This document shows positions 13,216-27,500 of a stretch of 64,000 nucleotides of DNA, one piece after another; position 1 is the stretch's first letter, and each line of letters opens with the position of its first letter. The stretch comes from Luidia sarsii (Eukaryota; Echinodermata; Asteroidea; Paxillosida; Luidiidae). Made by a program: the position numbers and the translations under genes. The DNA lies in NCBI GenBank assembly GCA_949987565.1, contig OX465117.1:3018214-3082213 (forward strand), read 5' to 3'. The notes beneath the pieces were generated by a model. It was not told the origin of the DNA. It saw only the letters and a program-made list of their open reading frames with translations, and did no database searches.

Positions 13216-15099
13216 CTGACTTCATTTCTGGACTGAAATAACAATTGGAACCCATTGCTAAGAGTGTGGGTGGCCCAGTCAAGCCTGTCATGTTGTTTGG
13301 CAACTTTTAACTCCCTCAAGAACCAACAATTGCGGCTTCCCGCTGCCCCTTGAAAATAAGGAAAGCAGTTTAATAGCAGCCCTGTGTGTCACTGAGTTGC
13401 TTAGGGGTTGAGAACCAGAATGGAGAAATCCATCAGTGAATGCAAAATTGTACACAATTAGGTTTCTTTAAGTTCTTGGAACCTGGAATTGCAGCCTGAC
13501 GCATGGTTTGTTTGGTTATTGTTGCAGGCACTTAACCCCTTAGAAATATCCTGACCTTTTTTTCCCACTCCCATCTCAGACAGTGTTTGCTAAAAGTTCA
13601 GTCATTTCTTTATCATGTTGCCCCTCCCTCCCCCTCCCCCACCGACTGCAGTGCGTGGTTGGGGATTTAGTTGAAAGGCCAACATGCAGACAAAACCACA
13701 CTCATTCCACAACATTACAATCATACAAAGGTACAGTACAGCATGTTGCCCATTTTCCCCGGCACTCTGCACCCCAGTCTACCAAGCTTTCATGCTTGCA
13801 TTTCAGCCAGTTCCTCAAAGTCACTTCCCTTTATTTCATTGGTTGGTTACCAGTGACCTTTTCATATTGGAGGTTGTCATTTTGGTGCGTGCTTGATGAG
13901 AGTGAACATACATGTGTAGACACTGTGTGTCTACCGTTGATTGGAGGAGACAGTCACTTCCCTTTGACTTTCAATTTGTCTGACTGAGAGATCTAATTTA
14001 GGCTGTATTTCTCATTAAGCACGTGTGCTTTACAGTATTTCCCTTTGGACATAGGGTTTGTCTTTTGTCATGTACAGTACAGTGTGTATTGTGTTTCTGT
14101 GTTTCCAGTGCCATCTTCAGAGTTGAGGTTGTCTGCAGTTGAGCCTTGGTAAACTTTGGTGGATTTCATTTCAGGGGAACTGTTTTTCCTCGATCAGTTT
14201 CGATCCAATTATTGGGCATCCTTCCTATCCTTCTATAAGAGTGGATTCTGCTATCATTCTCGGTCAACAGTATTTGGTGATGCTTTTAGGGAAACAACAT
14301 TTGTTTTGTGTTACTTTTTTAATTCTCTGTCCATTTGGAAGGAAGCCAAGGAATCAATACATCAGATCCTGTTACATCCTGCGCCCCAGTTGATGGTGGT
14401 GGAATTGTGTGGAAGGAGTCCAGAACCAGACTAGTCTGCTCGTGGAACCAGTGACCGGATTTTCAACTTGACCTCAGGCCTTAGACAAGCAAGTGGGTTT
14501 GCCTGGACTGGGTCTACAGTGCTGCCATAAATCAGTATGGACTGAATACAACAACCCTGAATGCCAAAGAACAGAACAAGGAAACTTCAAGTAATAATTG
14601 TGAGTGGATTCTTCCAGTCGCAGAACCTTGATTGCAGCAGAGTTTTTGAAGTGTGGAATGGAGTTTGGTTTCAGCAGTCATAATTTCCAATCAGCTATAT
14701 AGAACGATGGATTGAATGTGCATGTACTTGCTGACACGGATCCACAACAAATTGCAACAGTGATATACGTGCACACCACAAATGGTGTCATACATGTACA
14801 ATGTATGTATAAACGATTGTTAGCATTTGTGGAATTGCTGTCAAGATTAGATGTTTGTCTCTTCAATGAATTCTTGACCAATTGACTTCGACCCTGATTC
14901 TTGTTGCCATCGGTTATCTACACATCTGTACTATCCTTGTTGGACTCTTGTCAAGAGTAGTCTGCCAGCTTCTGGCTCCCCCAGCAATGGCGTTGTGATA
15001 TTCAATGCTCTTGTGGAGACAGGATCCCAGACACTACTTGTCTGAACAGCACATATCACGTACATACATGTAGATGCATGAGTGCTAATTGTCTCCTAT

Positions 15100-15519
15100 C
15101 TGGTCATCGTTGTCTGGATAATTGGCAAGCTACCGGACCGGTCATGTTGTCATGTGACACATCCTAGCCCACTCGCTACGATCATACATTGTAGGTGGGT
15201 GCTTCGTCATCAAGCTGAGACGAAGAAGGGGTTTTGGAACACACCACAAGACTCGCGGCCACAGCTTCAGGTAGGGGAAATGCTGCCAAGCCTGTTTCAT
15301 AATCGCATTACTCCCTGAGTGTGGCAACTTGGCAAGTAAGGATGGTCTTCGACTTAGACACTCATGATGAGGAGAGACTTAAGTGGGCTTACTCTATCGG
15401 TCAGTTTGAGCTGAGGAGAGTCTCACGCCACTGACTGGTCACTACAGTAGACGGGACGGCCGGCCCACTATTGGAATATCTAGGACCATTCTAAGGGGAG
15501 TGGGAGTGGAATCGGAGCT
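15100..15519 (+). promoter_or_regulatory. Putative 5' UTR / promoter-proximal region of the RhoGAP gene
   Basis: CpG density rises clearly here (about 23 CpG by my count in 15121-15660, against a few per 500 bp around it), and the ACATGT repeats disappear. An in-frame TAG at 15481-15483 lies 13 codons before the chosen ATG, so the coding sequence should not extend further upstream in this exon. No TATA box is obvious and the transcription start cannot be placed. Confidence 0.4.
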
Positions 15520-15596
15520 ATGGTGGACGTAGTGTCCGTACTGACCAGACGTCGATGGACCTGGTCCAGCAACCTCTACGAGGGATATCTGCACAG
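15520..15596 (+). CDS. ARHGAP32/33: Exon 1 of the RhoGAP gene (proposed start exon)
   Basis: ATG at 15520 has G at -3 and +4. It encodes 25 residues (MVDVVSVLTRRR, then WTWSSNLYEGYLH) and ends with AG before donor GTAAGG. It ends in phase 2, exactly what exon 2 at 27526 requires, giving a split Arg codon. It lies in a CpG-enriched patch with an upstream in-frame stop. Vertebrate N-termini differ, so homology does not prove this exon; Kozak context, donor and phase are the support. Confidence 0.6.
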
Positions 15597-18500
15597 GTAA
15601 GGGCGCCCTCTCTAGGTGCGGCTCAGGAGCCAAATTCATAAGAGCTGCTACACCACTGAAGTGACATGTAATGTACAGTGTAGCTAAGAACAAACAGTCT
15701 TTTTAACAGGTACCCCCAAAATATATTTCTAGCCAAAACTGCACTTCTGTTTCAGACTGACTACTTAGGAATAATCATTTGCAAGTTAAAGCAATTCATA
15801 TCACATGCCATTTTGGTTCCAGATTCCTGTTTTAAACAAGGAAGGCTTTTCATGCTGAAGCAGCTCTGCTAAATTGGCCCAAGAACAGGGCAGGCAGTGG
15901 GTATTACAAACATGTACATATTCCATGGTCTGTCTCATTATGAAACGGTCGAGTTTGGATAGCTATGAAAATCAGCAGCAAAGTTTTGAACATTAGACAA
16001 AGAGGCTAGCATGGATAACTTTTTAGGCTATCAGGAAATAATTGAGTTGCCCAGATGATTGGTCATAAACATGCATTTTATGTACATGTATGAATAATAT
16101 GTATGTACATTTTACATGAAGAAGAAGTGATTTAAGAGTGCAGAACTGCAGTTAAATGTTGCAATATTTATAGGGATAGTCAAATCTCTAAAGATGTCCA
16201 AATCAGGTATGCAACTTTCCATGAGGTCATTTGAAATGCTTGATTTTTACTTATACATGTACATACATATTTCTTGGTTGAAAAAATGGGAATCGTCATT
16301 TTTTTGAAATATAAAGTGGGGGCCTCAATATTGTTGATCTGAATTCAAAATTAGGCAGAAAATAAGTTTATTCCTTATGCTGCGGTACATGTACATGTGC
16401 TGTACATGTACTGTAGTTATTGTGCATATAATCTAATGGACTTGATGTTTCAATCCTAGCAGGGCCTCTCATCTATAGACAGGCAATTTTGTATAAGTTT
16501 AGTTCATGTACATGTACATTTATGTATGTAAGGACAGAGATGGATAGGGTTGAAGAAATGTACACTCACTACAATGGGACCTGATATTATCAGGATGACA
16601 GAAGATGATTGATTGTACACAATAAAGTACATGTTTATGTACAGTGTATGTATATGGCCTTTGTCATTTGATGAAGCTCTTTAGAGTGTTTCCTCATCTC
16701 CAGTTTCGAGCCATCCATCCTTCCAATAACTGTTAACAGTTACAATGTGCTTTGTGGGTCCACCTGTTGAGTGTTGACACTACACCTTCATTATAGCACT
16801 CTCCAAATCATTGACACCTTCTAAGTGTGCAGAGGATTAGCCACTGGAAGAAATGGTCTTAAAGGGATTGATCTGATGGGATAATCCCCTTCTGTCAGTT
16901 GAGTTTCCTCTTGGTGGATCTCTGCTAATTGACTGTGTTATCTACACTTAAAACTAAGTGAGTTTAGTCTCATCTACAGTACATGTACATTATTGGTGTG
17001 TATGGAATGACTCATTCATCTGTATGATAGTTACATACGGTAGTACCGGTACATGTACATGTATTTATACTGCATGACTGTAATACTAATACACTCACTC
17101 GTGGATGGTTTGGTGTAGTTTAACCATGGAGGTAGGGTTTAACTAAGTGTGGTTAGCCATTATACATGTACACACATGTACTGTAGTGCTGTATCTAATA
17201 AGAGTTGAACATGTACATGTACATGTAACTGCTGTAGAATTGAAAAAGTATTTTTTCCAAAGTGTGAACATTTTCTCACTTGTTGAAAGGTGATCAAACT
17301 TCAGTTGGAAAGAATACTTTTCTCTTTACATGTACATGTATGCAAGTGGGTATTTTTATTAAAATATTTCATTAAAACAATACATGTACACTGTACTGTA
17401 CATGTACATGAATTGTACATTCTGCACTCAGTGGACATGTTTGTGAAAAGAGGAAATACCATAAGACCAGAATTTACATTTACATACGTGTACACACCTA
17501 CATGTATTTAGTACTGACCTTGTGCACAACATGTACGGTAAATGGGTTGGCAAAGTTGTGTTTGGCCTTTGCCCAGATAATATACATGTACATGATCAAG
17601 CACACGCAAACACTGATCCAAAGACGACACTCAGTGGTTTCCTGTGCAAAAACCCAGACATCCCTGCTCCAAATCCGCTGCACCAACCAGTCAGGCCATA
17701 CAATATCACATGAGGATGTCGCCATTCAACGCATGGCACTTTGTGCATGCCATTGTCGGAGGTTGAGGAATGACGCGCTGTGACCATGACTCACCCCAGG
17801 GTTGAAAGCCAGACTTGGAACTTGCAAGTTGCAAGAATTAGGCTGAGCACTATTAAAACCACATTTTGCATACTGCACATGTGTGTACTGTACATTGTAT
17901 GTATGTACATGTAAATACTAAAGGTAGTACAGGTAAGTCAAGACTACATGTTGCATGACAGTACACAATGTACATGTACATAAGCATCGATTGTACAGTA
18001 CAGTAACTTGCTGAGTCTTGGCATTTTCACCATGCACAAATACACCTGATCTTGGAGATTTCAGACTCTTCATGGGGAACTCAGCAAATCAGGAATATAA
18101 TACAATATGCAAAGGTTTTTTAAATTCTTCTTTGAGTGTGTGGTTCTCATAAGAACAGAGCCACTCAATGGAAAACAGCATACCGGTACGCTGTCTGTCA
18201 TCAAGGAACTGCTGGAAAGAGATTATTAATTTTTGTGTCACCGCAAACTATTCTTGACATACATGTACATGTACAGTGTACTGTACATGTAGTATGTGCT
18301 ACACTGTGTGTTATGTATGTATCTATACATGTACACTTCAAGCACCACATGCACAGAGTTCCTTTCCAAAATATATCCATTGCCCAAGAACTGATAACGT
18401 TTCACTTCACTTCCTTCCATTGAAAGTACAGTGTGTAGCAGAGTGGTTGGTGTGCTTTGCTATACATGTACATGTGAATGTAGGTTTCCTGGCACATTTG

Positions 18501-21500
18501 ATCTTTACTCTACTCCAAATTAGCACAATTTCATGGCATGAACTTGCTGAAACACTTGAGGACAGGCTTTGAAGTGAAATGCAAGGGATTGTGTAAATGC
18601 ATAGCTGATACATGTATTTGAAGCAAAGACGTACATGTACAAAGTACAAGCAATACATGTCTATTGTGTACACGTACAGTGTACCTGTACGTGTACATGT
18701 ACGTGTACACGTACATGTACATATGTATAGTACATGTACGTGTACACGTAATACATGTACATTGTGTACATGTATTACGTGTACATTGTTTACATGTACA
18801 TGTACATGTATACGTATACATGTACAGGGCTGGATTTCACAAAGCCTTGCGATACATGTACATTGTATCTCAACTTACATGTACGATGGATAACCCATCG
18901 TAAGTTGTGATAGGCCGTATGGTTTCTGTGCATTGCTCATCGCCTTGTGAAAGATCGTAAGTTACTGTACAATGAGGTGAAATCGACCACTGGTGCACAT
19001 ACAATGTGAGATGCAATGTGTATATGTACATTGTACATGTAGACTTAAGGCTATACATGTTGGTGGTACAGTACTAATAAAGACTATAGGTATGCGTTGT
19101 CGTGTACAGTAATCTCTTGTTTCTTCTTCCTGAAGACAGACAGAGAGCACACTGTCCTAAATGGAGTGTAAACCCTCTGGTTCTTTTCACAACCCCACTC
19201 ACTCACAAGAGATTAAGTACCTGATGTCACTACAAACCTATAGGACTTTCTTAATATTTATGCAAATTGTATGCATCAAGCTGAAAGCGAGGCTATGGGC
19301 GCTAGATTTCCGAGATGTCGGCGAAACACTGCACGGTTACACTGCTCCTCCAACAAGAGAAAAACAGTTCACCGCCAGAAATCAGCATAAATATTAAGAA
19401 ATATTAAGAAAGCCATGGCTACTCTTTAGGCCTATAAGTACAGTACATGTACAGGTATCTGTATATTGTACAGTATGTACATTGTACATGTATGTGTGTA
19501 TACTGTGAATGTCTCTAAAAATGTGCGCATTATTCATACTGTGCACAATTTAATATATGGAACTAGTCTGTACATGTACATGTACATGATGTAGAAAATT
19601 GCCCATTGGAATACTGCATTAGTACACATGTACATGCACACGGACTTGTCATGTGTTATATACGTATATTTTTTTAGTTATTAGCCAGAGGGACTAAAGG
19701 TTCAATCTGCACACTCTTGTACATATGTACATGTAGTGTACAGTACATGTATACTATTTACATGTACTGTACATGTACATGAAGATGTACATCAAGAGTG
19801 AAATTGTAAATTGATAATTAATTTTCTTATCAATTCTTGCTAAAGGTTGATTTTCAGCTATGTAAAGTCTCAAATTTGGGATCAAATCCATGCAACCCAA
19901 GTGACAAAGGGGTACTTTTCTCCCTTTGATAATCTAAATTACCGGTAAGTACACAAGCACAACTGACGTTTTGATGATAGCAGCAACTCTCTCACGGATA
20001 GAATTCATTTTGGGAAAAACAATCTTCAGAAGATGTTGATACATGTATGCTTATATTACATGCTTTGCATCCAATAAATTTTACAGTCTGAGTTGATCAG
20101 ATTACTAAAAAAAAATATTAAAAAAGATAATAATAATAAAAGGATATTTATAAAGCGCCCAAATTGCCAAAAAAGACGTCAAAGTTCTAAATGCAAAGAT
20201 AAAAGCCAAAACAAGTTACAAAATTACAAAATTACGACATGCAAGGGATTATTTGGTTAAAAAGACTTTTTGTAAAATATCTGGACCTCCTAAACAGATA
20301 AAATGAAATTATGTTCAATGTCTTAAAACGATTATTATTATTATTATTATTTATTTTTTTTATTTAAAAAAAAGATGGACCTTTGTGATGCATGACTTAG
20401 ACTGATGACAAGGAAGGAGAAAGTACTCCATGAAGTTGTTCCATTTCAATTACCCACTGGAATGCTGCCTAGCATACCACTTCATCAGAGTGTCAGTGAC
20501 ACTAATTAAGAGAGGAAACCAATAATCTGTGATCTCACATGAGATTTCAACACCGGAGGTGCATGACTTCATCCCTGTTGTTTGTTGGTCTTCACAAGTG
20601 CAGAGGAAATGGTTAATGGAAACACCCTATTCTTGTTTGTGTAATGTCCCTCTGGAGTGTGTATGGAAATAGACAGAGGAGGGGAGGTTGCAGAACTGAT
20701 TCACAAACCACAGGAGCCTATTGGATAAATCTACTATCTGAGGATCATTTCGTTCCTGAGTCAGTCGGCATGGTAACCAGTCAGAGACAGGAAGCAAGTT
20801 TACCACAGCTACATGTATTGTTATAAATGACATTGTATGCAGAGTGATGGTCAGTCTGGGTTGGATGGTCAGCGTAGAAGCAGGTATCCGACTCTGCTGC
20901 ATCGTACAAGTACAGTGTACATGTACAAACGTACGTACGAGTACAAACTGTACAAGTACATGTACAAGTAGTAGTACACATTCATGTACATTGTACTGTG
21001 CAAGTTTCACAAATCTCCGGTGCCGTTTGTGGAACAGTCTGTATCTACATTACTAGATTTACTACCGGTATGCACATTTTGTGATGGAAAACTGAAATTA
21101 ATTCTATGTAACAGAACTGAATTCCTCTGTTCATGGGTCTACAAACAGCAAGTTCTACAGCATACTGTACATCCAGTGCAATACAATACAAGTGCACTTT
21201 ACGAATGTAAAAAGTTTGTTCTGCAAGCACTATACTACATATGTACACTGTACTGTACATGTATTGGTATTATGTCTGAGTTACGGTACACATAACTTTG
21301 ACGCTACCCAGGATATACATACAGTATGTATGGGCCTGTACTACATGTACATGTATCATACACGTTTGCCAGGGATTGGTACTGCTTGAGCTCGTCCACT
21401 GATTTCCATACAGCTTTTGGTTGGTAACCATTCGTGTACATGCAGTCCTTTCTGGACTTTCTGCTTCAGACATCAAGTGCTCTCAACGGTCAAAAGGAAT

Positions 21501-24500
21501 GGGTGACATTTAAGTTTACCGTCTGTTCGCAGAGTGGTACATTGTATAGTAGTTATTTCTCGGACAAGGCATACTGTACATGTACATGCTGTCACCACGT
21601 CTACCAGCTTGTCTGCCAGACACAAACTCAGACAGGATACTGGCCCATGTTGCATTCGTCTAGGAGACCGGCTAAGTGCGGGAAACCAGTGGCATCCCTA
21701 AAATTAACGTTGGATGGATATTTTTTTGATGCACAACAAATCACAAACAAGGGAATTGCCTCCTTCTTGTAGGATGGACCAAGCTGTATTGCAAAATGAT
21801 CTTTCAACTTTTTGAAATCTAAATTTGTTTTTAAAGAGTTGGTTACCGTACCACAAGCACTGTCTGTCCGTTGGTGGTGACTTCATGTTTTCTTCTTGTG
21901 GATGTTACCATGGAAATGCTAGACATGTCAATGCAGCTGGAGTCGTTAAAACCTACGTTATGGCGTCGTCTCAAGGATCAAGCTCAGAACTTGTTGAAGA
22001 AGAAAAGGTGATGTGATGTACTTGTGTACTTTATACACGTATGATGTAGTACTTGTCTTCATACATTGTACATTTGTATTGTACCTGCTTGAAACTGATT
22101 TACATGTGCATAGTGTACATTGTACTGTACGTTACGTGTCAAGTACACTACTTTTCCAGTGGACCTTTAACAGTGTTGGTGCATGTAGTTTATGGTTCAT
22201 ATAAAATAAATTGTTATGTACAGTAATCTGTGGACATATAGAATAATGTGTACAATGTACAGTACAACTGTACATGTACACATGTACATGTACATGTACC
22301 CTGTATGTACATGTGTACATGTATGGAACTCTACATATTGGAGGTTTTCACGCTGTACATGTACAGTACCGGTACATGTGTACACATGTATAGTACATGT
22401 ACAGTACATGTGTACATGTACATGCACATTAGTACGTGTAAACGTACATACCGGTACATGCACATTAGTACGTGTACATACCGGTTCATGTACTTAACAT
22501 ACTGTACATGTACATGTACATGTAGGTACATGTGTACAGGTACATGTACAGGTACATGTACGTGTACATTACAATACACAGTATGCACCATGTACCGGTA
22601 CATGAATGCATAGTTTACACGTACCGGTACTGTACACTGTATACATGTATACATATGTACAGTACTTGTAATGAAGTGTAATGATCATACACATTTACCA
22701 GTACATGTACAGCGAAACATGTTCATGTACAGTTTGACAGATCATTCATTTGGAATGTTAGAGCTTGTATGTTCACCTGTTCATGTACATGTACACTCAT
22801 AGGGTAATTGGGTTAGACATCTGTGTACATGCTACACCCCTTATCAACCCTTGACTGGTACATGTATGTACCTTCAATTGCTCCTTTGCAAACCCCTTTG
22901 ACAGTAAACTGCCCCTCCCCATCCCCTTTCATAAAGAATCATACATGTATTACTGAAGTCTTACAAGGTCACCTTAGTCTATACTTTACATGTATTGAAC
23001 AGAAGACAGATTGCATAGCAACAATGTTTTCTCATGAATGTTCTGATTTTCTTCTCTTTCATGTTTGACTCTGTGCAGTGGGAACAGTCCATTTGGATCA
23101 AGCAGGTAAGACCCAACATCACTGTCACATACACTGTATCAGTCACACTAGTGGGACTACATTTCATGTACATAATATACATTGTATACATGTACATGAT
23201 GTACAGAAGTACAAGTACATGTACATGTATCCTCCAATAACCGGTTTTCGACGATATAAGGACTTTTCTTCAAACTGAACAATGTGGACGAAAGTATCAC
23301 ACTAAAAGAGGTCTCAGTCACTTTCTTCACACCACAGACTATTAGAATAATCATAGAGAGAGTTGATCAAGCCTGTCACTTCCGTAAGATTACCCGGTTT
23401 TGTTGACGTCCGCGGCGCACCGCGCAGTAAGCATCGTCACCTATTTTCGTCAGTGGTGTTTAGTAAGGTGTCCCAGTGTAGCCAAACGTAAAATAAATTC
23501 TTAAATTAACTCAAAATGCTGTGTGGCACTATTAAATTCTTCCCTGTATGTTTTTTTGTGTTCATCTTTGTTTTTGTTTTTCCACACTGCTTCTAACACT
23601 TTCCTCAAATCATTCCTAATTTATGCTTAAAACGTATTGGTCTTGTTGATGTCTTCTTTTGTGACGTTTAAAAAAAACTCCACAATCCTCTTTCTCACTG
23701 CTTCTTCAGTTATAACCTTTCCAAATTTCACTCAAGAGACACATTTCCTCCTTCTTGGTACTTTCTCTAGCTGTTCTTTTATTTTTTCCCTTTTTTTAAA
23801 AAGCATATTGGGCCATGTTACTTTTTGTCTTTAAATAATAATAAAAAAAAATATTTAAAAAATTATATAAGCGAGACGCCCTATAGTTGCCTCCATAGTT
23901 TTTACCCAGAACGGACTGCCTCAAGTTGCGTGATATATTTTTTTTCTACGGATGTTGGGGTTTGTTATGGTATACTCAGATTTTTTTTAGGACCAACAAT
24001 AAAGAAAACTGGAGCTTCGAAGCAACTGCCAATTTTGTACCTAGGAAAATAGACCCCAAAAGAGCAACTTTTTGAATCACACGAGTTTGGCCTACTGGAA
24101 AAGCCTTAAATTTCCACATTTTCGGTGACGGACAAGAGCAGGAAACCAACTGTAAGATACGAAGTCTGAGATCGTTATACGGAGTTGTTTTCATAGTGCG
24201 ATGCGAGTTAGAAGGCTAAGCGTCGAAAACGTGTAGCGTCGAAAACGGGGGTTCCCACGATACATGTACATGTACTTGTACACATGTGTTCACTTTTGTT
24301 CTGGGCTGGCAACTTTGGATACATGTAATGTAGATTGTCCAAAAACTCAAATTCAGATTCAAATTACATGTACGATCATGGAAAGTCTGAAATGATTTGC
24401 TTGTCTCCCAGTTTAGCAAAAAAATAATAGCTGGTATTGGTACAGTACATGTACAGTACAGTACCGGTATGCCCCAGTTTTCCTTACTACACAACAGTAA

Positions 24501-27500
24501 ATGGTTATTAATTGAATAATGCTTCTAATCAGTAGTACTCTCTTCTCCAGCTACTGTACATGTACATGCAGGTGACTTTTTACAAAGCAAAACAAAACAC
24601 AAAGCACTTTTGTACACCATGTACATGTACAGTACATGTATCTCAAATGGTATCTTACAGTACATGTACATGTACATGCTGTTTTAGCCGGTAACCTGTA
24701 TAGGCTCAGCCAAGCTTGTTTACACGTATGACATGTTGCTATGGCAATGGCACTGTGTTTCACATACATGTACATGTACATTCAGCTGTCCTAGAGTCAG
24801 TTGTGTTGTTTTGATAGTGCCGGTGTGATTCATGTCTGACTTGGCAAGAGGCCAAAGGGAAGTGGGTGCGCTCGTTAATTATTGGTTGGCTGGTGTCCAT
24901 CCTAAAGCCTTTCCCCACCCTTGCTTCTCCCCTCACCCCTCCTCACCCCTCCTCACCTCCTCCCCCACCTCCTCCTCCACCTCCTCCCCCACGACGAATG
25001 ATCACCAACGAGGAAAAACAAACTCCTCCAAATCTGAGAACCCCCCAACCATGTTTCTGTAAGCGCAAACTGGATGGTCATTGTATAGTCTTAGTGTCCA
25101 TAACAATGATGCTATATACAAATCTGTCACCAAACTGTTCTGACGTCACGTTATTGTGCAATGATAAACAAAGGCATTTATCCTTGAAGCTGTGTAACTC
25201 TGAAGATTTATTGTGCCAGCAAGACTGAAGACTGTAATTTGAGAAAAGTTGGTTTCACAGGGAGTGGAAAGTGTCCAAAGACCAGCTCTCTACGGTTGAA
25301 ATTTATGATCAAAATTGGGGAAAAGTTTTCATCAAATCTTCCATTCCTTTTAATCTCCTTTTCATTAACTGTAAAAAGAAAATCTCACTTGTTCTATATT
25401 TGTTTTTCAAAATGTGAATTTTTTCCCACTTAGGCCTACATGTACTGGTAAGCTAAAGTACATGTACTGTACTATACGCGCATGCATATCTTTTTTGAAT
25501 ATTAAACTAAGGTAAAAAAATTCACACATTTAGTAAAATGAGAAAACATTCAAACCGTAGGAAAAGAATTCACAAATGGGCGCCACATTTTCATGCCAGA
25601 AGTAACATTTCATCAGAAGTTGTTAGTCAAAGTAATGAAAGTTCTGTCCCTGTTATGAACATGGTATCTGGAAGACGATCTTGAAAATATTCTTTGTTGA
25701 AAGAAAAAACAAGGAATGAATCCAACTTTGGAATGGCCAAACCAAAACTCTTGACAAACTTTGATGCTTTCCTAATTTTTTTGAAGAAGTAACTGGGGAT
25801 TTTCTTTAGAATATACCATCCTGAAATGTTGGAAGCCATGCAGTAGTAAATAGGTAATTGACCAGGCAGCAACTTCACAGAACTGCTTCAGCATAAAAGT
25901 GTGCATACCGGGTAGCATTGGAAGGGTTTTTATGTCAAACAGGATTACAAAGCATATTGATGTGTGACACAAATTGCCTACTCATTTACTAAACATAGCT
26001 GTTAATAGAACTACATACATGTAGTTAGGTCATTTTATCAATCATGACATTTTGCTCTTTTAAACAGATTTTGTTGCTAAGCAGCCCTTTGAAATTGGGC
26101 TTACACATGTAGTTGTCTATTCGCTTGTACATGTACTTGTACAAGTTGACCCTGAGTGTTGAACTCAGGACCTTTGAATAATGATTAACTAATGCATCTA
26201 CCAGCACTCCACAACCCCAGCCAGTCAGCCTACGTAGACTGGCATTCATCTACATGTTTAGTCAACATTTTCTAGTCAGGAGTGGGGATGGGGTTGCCAG
26301 TCAGAAGGTAAACATGTATCAGTAACCAGAGTACTGTAGAATACATGTACGTACATAGAGTATGATGACTGAGTTCTTGGGCAATTTGTCCCTCTACATG
26401 TACCGATATAGGGCTTAAACCTGGGGCTATTTTCATCATAAATAAGACTTTTAAGGCTTTGCATGGTGGGTGAATCAATATAGGAAAGTTTGCGGTGACA
26501 CCATGTATCAGGTCTCTTAAAGGAAAAGGTGTGGTTCTGAAAAGAACCTGAGTGGTAACTCCAGTTCTGTTCAGAACCACACCTCTTCCTTGGTGTCACC
26601 GCAAACCTTCCTACAGTGTATATTTATTTTCATCATGTTCGTAGAGCCCTTTGAGCATTGAAACTGACTTGTCTGGATTTTAATACCATGTCCCTCTTTA
26701 AAACATACTGTACTGGTAGTTAAAAAAGCTTTCATTCTGTCTACTGTACATGTACAATGTATCTCCCCCAATCGGCCAATCCCCAGCAAAATCCCCAGTA
26801 GTTGACTATTTGAGAAGGCCCTTCATCTAAGGGCTTGATACATGTTTAGTTTGCTAAACCATAATCCTGGGTTTTAATCCCTCTCCGGTTATTATCTTGC
26901 GATTTTCAGCAAAGCAAATGTGAAAATTTCAGCGGACCTGACATTTCAATCCTACTGTAGCAGGGCTATGCTGAAAGATTTCTCTTTCTGCCTAAGAAAG
27001 CTGCTGATCCTGCTCCTACATGTACATGTAATTGAACATTAGGATCTCTAAGTTTTTTTAAGACTTTGGTTACTAATGTCCGAATGCAGTTGGCAAAATG
27101 TTGGTATCACTTGCAATTCCCTGTCAGTTTTCTTTGCGTTGTTTGTTTGGCTACATCTTGTGTACGTGTATCCATCCTTCTGGCTAGTCACCTTAGCTGT
27201 GCGTGCTCTTGCATGCAGCACTCTGATTACCCTCCTCTCTTCATCGTCCTCCTTCCCTCTGCCTCCCCCTCTCTCCCTCCTTCCCTACTTACATGTCTGT
27301 CAGTGACCACCAACCCCCCTGCAGGTCTGAGATGCTGCTTGCTCCATAGACCACGCATCTTTCTCTCTTTCTCTCTCTCTCTCCCCTTTTGACGTCAAGA
27401 AACAGCCCCTGACAATCCTAGCTTAGATGCCTGTGTGTTCTGCATCCCAGACGATACAATTCTCTCTGGCCCCACGCTATGCACACACGTACATGTGCCT

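Larger units (their letters stand above)
1..15519. other. Upstream region without a confident gene
   Basis: About 15.5 kb in which the longest frames are short and mostly translate the ACATGT palindromic repeats (strings of Tyr-Met, Thr-Cys and His-Val). It holds repeat clusters, three tRNA-SINE copies (4797-4935, 7970-8090, 10160-10312), one foldback element (7346-7525), and the two exon candidates listed separately. The part nearest the gene, about 14100-15519, has no repeat clusters and could contain promoter and 5' UTR. Confidence 0.6.
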
